A stretch of 11,442 nucleotides of DNA. It comes from Gammaproteobacteria bacterium (GTDB lineage: Bacteria; Pseudomonadota; Gammaproteobacteria; Pseudomonadales; Azotimanducaceae). The notes under the pieces are model-generated. The model saw nothing but the letters and a program-made list of their open reading frames with translations. It searched no databases and had not been told where the DNA came from. Below, in pieces: positions 6,951-11,442 of this stretch (position 1 is the stretch's first letter; each line of letters opens with the position of its first letter). The position numbers and the translations under genes are program-made. The stretch is from the NCBI GenBank assembly GCA_030430515.1, contig JAUIKX010000094.1, positions 1 to 11,442 on the forward strand. Reading direction: 5' to 3'.

Positions 6951-7976
6951 ATGCAGCTTGAATTCGATCAGTCGCAGTTATGTGACAATCACACGTACGC
7001 AAAACAGCACGAAGTGATGGGGCACCGCCTGCACGGCGGCTTCGATGAGCAAGGCTGCTATGTTCCGCCTCGATCCAGGTCGCGCTGTATCGCCATGGCT
7101 AACTGGACGGCTGCGCTTCGGGAACGGGGTGGTGAGCTTTTCGATGCGGATGCGAGCCTGCTTACCGGACCCCGGATGCCGAATCCCGAGCAGCAGGCGC
7201 TGCTCCTGCGTAACGGCTTCACACGCTCCTTCTGGAACACCCTGACGGTTACCGGAAAACTCGAAGCCCGCGGCCGGCTTCTGGCTGATGTGCCGTTTCC
7301 CGATATGCAGAAGGTCCTTGTGGAAGACATCGGCGACATGGCGCTGGGTCATCTCAACAAAGGCCTGTTGTGGGCCCACGGCATTGATGAAGGCGGGCAG
7401 CCGGATGAGGGTATCGGCGGGCACGATCTCATGTGGTTCGTTGCCCGCGACCTGGTGATTGAACCGGGAAGCCACCCGGACGTGGAACCGCCGGAGAATA
7501 TTGCGCGGCCGGAAGCCCACCAGCGCTGGATGCCGCAGCTGCCGCAGGAATTCGAAGGCATGCTGAGCCTGCTCATGAACCTGCTGATGATCGAATTCCG
7601 GGCGGAGATCGGCTTCTCGGCGACTCAGAAGATCCTGCGCAACCCGCAGCTTTTCACCGATCGTCGCGAAGCTGCCGAGCTGGCCGCAGAGATCATCGAG
7701 CGGATCCGTACAGACGAGCTGATTCATGTGGAAAGTCTGCGCATATACCTCGGCGAGCTGCGCGAGCTGACGTTCAAAACTGTCGAGGGCGGCACCATTC
7801 CTGCCCGCGAGGTGATCGACCCGTTCTGGCAGGGACTCGTCGATTGGGCCGTGCACGAACAGCCGAGGCTGGCGGCGAAACAGCAACTGGAAGCGCTCGA
7901 GCCGATGATCCGTGAGCACGGTGGCAGCGCGCTTTTCGAGCAGTTCATGGCCCTCGGCGACAATCTCGACGGATAG
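6951..7976 (+). CDS. Uncharacterised helical protein, possible ferritin-like diiron protein
   Basis: I do not recognise a named family for this 341-residue protein. It has no signal peptide or membrane segment and is rich in helices carrying carboxylate and histidine residues: VEDIGDMALGHLNKG (E125, D129, H134), a long hydrophobic helix LSLLMNLLMIEFRAEIGF (E215, E219), and RIRTDELIHVESLRIYLGEL, which includes ExxH (E256, H259) and E261. A helix with Glu followed by a helix with ExxH is how ferritin-like diiron oxidases and oxygenases bind iron, so a diiron or other metal role is possible but not shown. The N-terminal 50 residues hold several Cys and His (C11, H14, H20, H25, H28, C36, C46). 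The start is well supported by AAGGAAGGA just before the ATG. It sits between thiolase and PhyH genes, with only 16 nt to the latter. Confidence 0.72.
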   Translation: MQLEFDQSQLCDNHTYAKQHEVMGHRLHGGFDEQGCYVPPRSRSRCIAMANWTAALRERGGELFDADASLLTGPRMPNPEQQALLLRNGFTRSFWNTLTVTGKLEARGRLLADVPFPDMQKVLVEDIGDMALGHLNKGLLWAHGIDEGGQPDEGIGGHDLMWFVARDLVIEPGSHPDVEPPENIARPEAHQRWMPQLPQEFEGMLSLLMNLLMIEFRAEIGFSATQKILRNPQLFTDRREAAELAAEIIERIRTDELIHVESLRIYLGELRELTFKTVEGGTIPAREVIDPFWQGLVDWAVHEQPRLAAKQQLEALEPMIREHGGSALFEQFMALGDNLDG

Positions 7977-7992
7977 TGGCTTCTTGAAAGGG

Positions 7993-8862
7993 ATGAGGGA
8001 GGTGCAGGTATCCGGTCGCGAGCGGCAGGGTGCAGACGCGTTTCATCGCCTGTTGTACGACGGAGAGATACTGTGCTTTCGGTCAATGCCTGAGATGGTG
8101 GAGATCGTCGAGCAAACGCGCGAACATCTTCAGGCGCAGTTTCACCCTCATGATCCGAGGCAGATCCACCTGCATCTCGAACACGATGTGCTGGTCGATC
8201 GCTGTGCGGCCGCACGCCGTGAATACATGCGCTCGCCGATCATTGTCCGGGCCTGGCAGTCGCTGTTCGGGGCGTTGGGTATGAAGCCTGCCGACTATGG
8301 TCTGGATCGTCTCGTGATTCGCTTTCACATACCCGAATCGGCCAGAGGCGATCAGCCGGCCCCACCGGGCACGGCGATGGTGCCGTTTCATCGCGATACG
8401 TGGGGATCCAATCTCTATGCGCAGATCAACTGGTGGGCGCCGGTCTATGAGCTCGCGCCTGATCGCACGTTCGCGATGTACCCCCATCTATGGTCTACGC
8501 CATTGCCCAACAGCAGTGCGGATTTTGACATCGACCGGACCATCACCAAGCGTCGACAGGGTCAGGCTTCGCGGAAAGACATGGTGCCGCAGCTCACCGA
8601 TCTGAGCCTGGCGACTGACCCTCATCCGGTGCTCATTGCGCCGGGAGAGGTCATTGCCTTTTCGAGTCAGCACGCCCACGGCGGTCTGCCGAACACCACC
8701 GATCAGACGCGGATCTCGCTGGAAACCCGAAGCATCTGTATCGCTCATGAGAATAGCGGCTTCGGCGCGCCGAATGTCGACGGGCAGGCGCCGCAGCGGG
8801 CGCCACGGCTATTCAAGCGTATGAGCGACGGTGTCTCGTTAACTGCTCTGCTAACTGAATGA
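7993..8862 (+). CDS. Phytanoyl-CoA dioxygenase-like (PhyH) Fe(II)/2-oxoglutarate oxygenase
   Basis: A predicted non-haem iron oxygenase that would hydroxylate an organic substrate using O2 and 2-oxoglutarate. From the ATG at 7993 it has 289 residues. The iron-binding facial triad is visible as PFHRDTWGSN (H133, D135) and, at the far end of the barrel, AFSSQHAHGGLPNTT (H227 or H229), followed by R240 in TDQTRISLETRS, the likely 2-oxoglutarate carboxylate anchor. Other family-like parts are LVIRFHIPE before the first His and the aromatic LYAQINWWAPVYEL. The start is not certain: the GAAAGGG before 7993 is very close to it, and an in-frame GTG at 8002 preceded by GAGGGAG is an alternative. The frame is open back to 7912 but that part overlaps the previous gene. 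The 3' end overlaps the opposing nitroreductase gene by 12 nt. Substrate unknown. Confidence 0.83.
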   Translation: MREVQVSGRERQGADAFHRLLYDGEILCFRSMPEMVEIVEQTREHLQAQFHPHDPRQIHLHLEHDVLVDRCAAARREYMRSPIIVRAWQSLFGALGMKPADYGLDRLVIRFHIPESARGDQPAPPGTAMVPFHRDTWGSNLYAQINWWAPVYELAPDRTFAMYPHLWSTPLPNSSADFDIDRTITKRRQGQASRKDMVPQLTDLSLATDPHPVLIAPGEVIAFSSQHAHGGLPNTTDQTRISLETRSICIAHENSGFGAPNVDGQAPQRAPRLFKRMSDGVSLTALLTE

Positions 8863-9501
8863 GTTGCCGAAACTGTCGGTAAAGGCCATTTCTTCTGCGG
8901 GCCGTCTGGTGATGGGGCCATGACCGCCACCCACCGCATAGCCTATGGGCACATGGGCGCACGTGTACCAGCCTTCAGGGATCTCCAGCAGTTCGCAGAC
9001 CTGTTTCTCTTCCATGCACAGCAGTGTGGTCAGCACGCAACCCAGGCCCTCGTTCCGGCAGGCCAGCAGGAGATTCTGTACTGCCGGATAGACTGAGCCA
9101 CCACCGACCACGCTCGGCCGATCGAGACCGGCGTCGGTAATGGCCATCATCGCGGGGTTGAATGTGAATACCGCGATTGCGGGAACTTCGTGCAGGTGGG
9201 TGGACAGATAGTTGCCTGCTTCCAGCGCTCTTCCCGACTTGACCCGCTCGTCTTCGGGCATTTTCTCCAGCCGGTTTGCGTAGCCTTCAGCGTATGCATC
9301 CCAGAGAGGACGGTAGAGGTCTTCCAGGGTCTGCTTTTTTGCCGGGTCCCGAACGAGAATGATGCGCCAGCCCTGCTGGTTGCCACCTGTGGGCGCCCAC
9401 GTCGCCGCGGTGAGCACGCGTTTCAGAACGTCCTCGGGTATGGGGTCGGGTCGAAGCCTGCGTACAGCGCGCAGGGTGCTCATCGCTTCGTATATTTCCA
9501 T
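8851..9501 (-). CDS. Nitroreductase-family FMN oxidoreductase
   Basis: A 216-residue FMN-binding protein of the nitroreductase superfamily, whose members reduce nitro groups, quinones or enones with NAD(P)H, or do more specialised redox steps. The FMN phosphate site is visible at the N-terminus (MSTLRAVRRLRPDPIPEDVL), then ATWAPTGGNQQGWRIILV, a GGGSVYPAVQNLLLACRNEGLGC helix for the isoalloxazine and dimer interface, and the C-terminal VPIGYAVGG. Length is normal. The ATG at 9501 has AAGGA about 8 nt upstream. It is the last gene of the - strand hydrolase-DUF169 operon, 22 nt after the DUF169 stop. No direct evidence for the substrate. Its 3' end overlaps the PhyH gene by 12 nt, so no dedicated terminator fits between them. 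Confidence 0.92.
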   Translation of the reverse strand: MEIYEAMSTLRAVRRLRPDPIPEDVLKRVLTAATWAPTGGNQQGWRIILVRDPAKKQTLEDLYRPLWDAYAEGYANRLEKMPEDERVKSGRALEAGNYLSTHLHEVPAIAVFTFNPAMMAITDAGLDRPSVVGGGSVYPAVQNLLLACRNEGLGCVLTTLLCMEEKQVCELLEIPEGWYTCAHVPIGYAVGGGHGPITRRPAEEMAFTDSFGNSFS

Positions 9502-9523
9502 CGGTCTGTTCCTTACTTGCAGC

Positions 9524-10312
9524 TCACGACTTGTAGCTCACGCCCATGCCCGCGCGGACGTCGTTGTTCACCCCGTAGGGGGCAATGGGATAGCGCAGGC
9601 CGTTGCGGCTGAGTGCTTCCAGGCCATTGATCACTTTCGGCAGGAAATGCGGTGGTATGGCCATGAGCAGTTCGTCATCCATCACTCCGCCGTAGCGGCG
9701 CTCGGCAAAGCATGGAATGGATAGGCTCGGCTCGCCTGTAGCCAGGGCACGCCCCCAGCTGTCGGCGCAGGCGGACTCGCCGACGCAGCCCCACTCGAGC
9801 TTTTTGTAGCCCGTGTACTGCAGGCCGTTGATGAACAGAATCATCTGCGCGGGCGTGGCATAGATGAGGCAGATGTCGGGCGGATTCAGGCGGTTTGTAG
9901 CGAGCGGGCTCACGGCCATGGCCTCGTACTTGCCATGGGGCACCACGTCCATGGACTCCTGATGCGCGCGGGTGTCTTCCTCGGTGCCGTACCAGACGCC
10001 GGTCATCTTTTCGTTGGTGAGCCATTCCTCGCTGCGGGGGGAGAGGCCGATGACGGTGCTGCACTGTGCGCCCACGAGATCTTCCACGGTAATGCCCACG
10101 GTCCAACCGTTGCGAGCTGCCTGACCGACGATCTGGTCCGTGGTGTGCACGTCCCTGGGGCGTCGAATGCGCGGCACCGCTTCCATCTCTTCGGCATGCT
10201 CGAACAGTTTCATACCGATCGGCGTCGTGCGCAGACGCAGCAGCCGGTTCAGATCGTCGACGACAGATCTGCCGTCGAACTGGCTGAGGTCGCTGGCGAT
10301 GGTTTCACTCAT
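9524..10312 (-). CDS. DUF169-family protein
   Basis: A 262-residue soluble protein that I assign to the DUF169 family, whose function is not established. Family-like parts are the N-terminal LRLRTTPIGMKLFEHAEEME, the middle WTVGITVEDLVGAQCSTVIGL, ICLIYATPAQMILFINGLQY, and the diagnostic GESACADSWGRALATGEPSLSIPCFAERRYGG followed by DELLMAIPP. Five cysteines (C84, C148, C176, C182, C201) are present, four of them in conserved-looking blocks, which leaves a metal or redox role open. Start: ATG at 10312 with GAGGAAGGGGA upstream. The start overlaps the stop of the alpha/beta hydrolase gene by 8 nt, so the two are translationally coupled. Its partners in the operon are an alpha/beta hydrolase and a nitroreductase-family enzyme, which points to a small-molecule metabolic role. 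Confidence 0.85.
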   Translation of the reverse strand: MSETIASDLSQFDGRSVVDDLNRLLRLRTTPIGMKLFEHAEEMEAVPRIRRPRDVHTTDQIVGQAARNGWTVGITVEDLVGAQCSTVIGLSPRSEEWLTNEKMTGVWYGTEEDTRAHQESMDVVPHGKYEAMAVSPLATNRLNPPDICLIYATPAQMILFINGLQYTGYKKLEWGCVGESACADSWGRALATGEPSLSIPCFAERRYGGVMDDELLMAIPPHFLPKVINGLEALSRNGLRYPIAPYGVNNDVRAGMGVSYKS

Positions 10313-11219
10313 GGTCTTCCCCTTCCTCGATGAATCGTTCTAACTCACTGACAACGCGCTCCGGTTCGTCGTAGTGAATCATGTGTCCTGAATTCTGAAA
10401 CGGAACGTGCCGCCCGTGCGGCATGATTGCGGCGCGGGCATCCATTTCGCCTGCCTTGTAGCGTCCGTCGTAGCGGTCGTCGCCGAACATCGGCCCCCAG
10501 TAGTCCCAGGCCTGGTCGCCGCTGATGACCAGAGCGGGACATTGCACCTCTTGCCAGAAGCGCTGCGCTTCCTCGTTGTCTGAGCTGACGAATACGGACT
10601 CAGCGTGCCGGTCGAAGTTCCAGCGCAGACGTCCATCCTCACCGCGGACGGTCGCTTTATCCGCGATGAACGCGGCGAGCGTCTCTGCCATGCGCGGGTT
10701 GTTTCTGATGAGACGCCCGGCTGCTTCCTCGACGCTGCTCATGCCCCGACTCCGGGGTTGCTCCTCGTAGCGGGATAGCAGCCGCTGCCGAAAGCCCATT
10801 ACCCAGGCGCTGTTGCTTTCCGGAACGGGCAGGTCCGGCGGGCCGAGGCCTTCCAGCAGCATGATGCGCGTCACGAGCTCAGGAAAAACGGCGGCGAATC
10901 TGGAAGCGATCTGACCGCCGAGGCTGTGACCGACGAGTATCGCCGGTTTGTCGCAGAGTTCGGTGATGGTGCGATAAAGGTCGTAAATGAAGTGTTCCAT
11001 GGCGTAAGCGCCGGGCCTGTCGCTGGCGCCATGCCCGCGAAGATTGGGAATGAGGATGCGGTGGCGGTCGGCGAACGGCTCGGCGACATGCACGAGGCTC
11101 CAGGCGACATCGCGCAGGCCGTGGATGAAAACCAGTGGCAAGCCGCCTTGCAGGCCGCCGTCGAGAACTGACAGGCGCACATTGCGCACCTGAACGCTCC
11201 GCTCCTGGAAATTCGTCAT
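10305..11219 (-). CDS. Alpha/beta-fold hydrolase
   Basis: A 304-residue alpha/beta hydrolase, probably an esterase or a C-C bond hydrolase acting on a small substrate in the cytoplasm. Visible elements are the oxyanion-hole HGLRD (H33-G34), RGHGASDRPG, the nucleophile elbow GHSLGG with S99, CPALVISGDQAWDYWG holding the likely acid residue, and QNSGHMIHYDEPERVVSELERFI with catalytic H279. The frame is open to 11333, but the chosen ATG at 11219 has GGAGGGG six nt upstream and gives a standard N-terminus; the upstream extension falls in the hairpin region and does not look like protein. An ATG at 11234 is a weaker alternative. First gene of a three-gene operon with the DUF169 and nitroreductase-family genes. 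Confidence 0.92.
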   Translation of the reverse strand: MTNFQERSVQVRNVRLSVLDGGLQGGLPLVFIHGLRDVAWSLVHVAEPFADRHRILIPNLRGHGASDRPGAYAMEHFIYDLYRTITELCDKPAILVGHSLGGQIASRFAAVFPELVTRIMLLEGLGPPDLPVPESNSAWVMGFRQRLLSRYEEQPRSRGMSSVEEAAGRLIRNNPRMAETLAAFIADKATVRGEDGRLRWNFDRHAESVFVSSDNEEAQRFWQEVQCPALVISGDQAWDYWGPMFGDDRYDGRYKAGEMDARAAIMPHGRHVPFQNSGHMIHYDEPERVVSELERFIEEGEDHE

Positions 11220-11241
11220 CTGATGCCCCTCCATCTCTAAC

Positions 11242-11418
11242 AGCTTGTTGAAAAATGATTCTGACGAACCATTTTTCAACCACAGCACGTCCTCCGAGGG
11301 CGGAAAGCGCTGTGGGACCCAACGACAAATCAATCACTTACGTGATCGATTTGCGCTTGGCCATCCTCCCCTCCGGATCAGGAGGCCAGACACTAGCAGC
11401 CTTTTTTTTCAACAGCCT
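11242..11418 (-). repeat. Four-hairpin structured element with inverted TTGAAAAA ends
   Basis: This 223-bp end of the window (11220-11442) has no ordinary gene but holds a dense fold. Stem A: 11247-11257 with 11270-11280, a perfect 11 bp. Stem B: 11281-11286 with 11309-11314, plus an inner 11288-11293/11297-11302. Stem C: 11326-11337 with 11342-11353, 12 bp with one mismatch and a 4-nt loop. Stem D: 11358-11367 with 11380-11388, with a one-base bulge. The outer ends form an imperfect inverted repeat (AGCTTGTTGAAAAA at 11242-11255 and TTTTTTTTCAACAGCCT at 11402-11418). In a - strand transcript the mismatches in stems A and C become G-U pairs, favouring an RNA leader of the hydrolase operon. 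A MITE-like or IS-derived repeat is the main alternative. Confidence 0.6.
11338..11364 (-). CDS. Possible 8-residue leader peptide ORF
   Basis: On the - strand, a GGAGGGGAGG sequence (11365-11374) runs directly into ATG at 11364, followed by an eight-codon reading frame MAKRKSIT and TAA at 11338-11340. The stop codon lies in the loop of stem C, so a translating ribosome would open that stem. It precedes the alpha/beta hydrolase start by about 120 nt. It may be a leader peptide, or the 5' remnant of a lost gene whose start codon and ribosome binding site survive. The basic composition (K, R, K) offers no obvious attenuation codon run. Confidence 0.3.
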   Translation of the reverse strand: MAKRKSIT

Positions 11419-11442
11419 ACCAAGCAATGTACCACAGGCGTT

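Noticed and set aside
6978..7919. 313-residue open frame antisense to the ferritin-like gene
   Set aside because: The + strand frame has a strong ribosome binding site, operon spacing and coherent helical motifs; the antisense frame is a typical high-GC shadow.
11220..11333. N-terminal extension of the alpha/beta hydrolase to a start at 11333
   Set aside because: It would translate the hairpin region, and a strong GGAGGGG site supports the ATG at 11219.
11358..11409. Intrinsic terminator on the + strand formed by stem D and the eight-T run
   Set aside because: The T-run (11402-11409) begins 13 nt after the end of the stem, too far for a standard terminator.
1..11442. CRISPR array, tRNA, rRNA, phage or transposase genes
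   Set aside because: No regularly spaced direct repeats, cloverleaf sequences, rRNA-like stretches or transposase/integrase motifs were seen on reading both strands.

Overview
The window is GC-rich, densely packed bacterial chromosome. Short intergenic gaps, overlapping start/stop codons, GGAGG-type ribosome binding sites, a Bcp-type peroxiredoxin, a DUF167/YggU relic and many acyl-CoA and oxygenase genes suggest a proteobacterium. An aerobic gammaproteobacterium with a large lipid, steroid or xenobiotic catabolic repertoire is my best guess. This rests on gene style only, because no rRNA or taxonomic marker is present. I see no tRNA, rRNA, CRISPR array or transposase gene.

Layout. (1) 1-2009, + strand: the 3' part of an acyl-CoA synthetase, coupled by a one-base stop/start overlap to a luciferase-like (LLM) oxidoreductase, then a SnoaL/NTF2-fold protein. 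(2) 1956-3461, - strand: an exported HExxH metallopeptidase with C-terminal TPR repeats, whose 3' end overlaps the SnoaL gene by 54 nt. (3) 3515-3785, + strand: a DUF167/YggU gene broken by a short deletion and frameshift. (4) 3779-5554, - strand: a second LLM monooxygenase downstream of a bcp peroxiredoxin, with a nested palindromic structure between them. (5) 5715-8862, + strand: a thiolase, an unrecognised helical protein with ferritin-like (diiron-type) carboxylate/His motifs, and a phytanoyl-CoA-dioxygenase-like 2OG/Fe(II) oxygenase, tightly spaced like an operon. (6) 8851-11219, - strand: an operon of alpha/beta hydrolase, DUF169 protein and nitroreductase-family flavoprotein. (7) 11220-11442: no ordinary gene, but a dense array of four hairpins bounded by inverted TTGAAAAA-type ends, with an 8-codon leader ORF on the - strand.

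How the genes may work together: the region combines acyl-CoA activation (ligase), thiolytic cleavage (thiolase) and hydrolysis (alpha/beta hydrolase) with five predicted redox or oxygenase enzymes: two LLM flavoenzymes, a PhyH-type oxygenase, a possible diiron protein and a nitroreductase-family flavoprotein. This fits oxidative catabolism of a hydrophobic carboxylic or cyclic substrate, but the substrate cannot be read from the sequence. The least explained parts are the ferritin-like/PhyH pair, the hydrolase-DUF169-nitroreductase operon and the structured leader in front of that operon.
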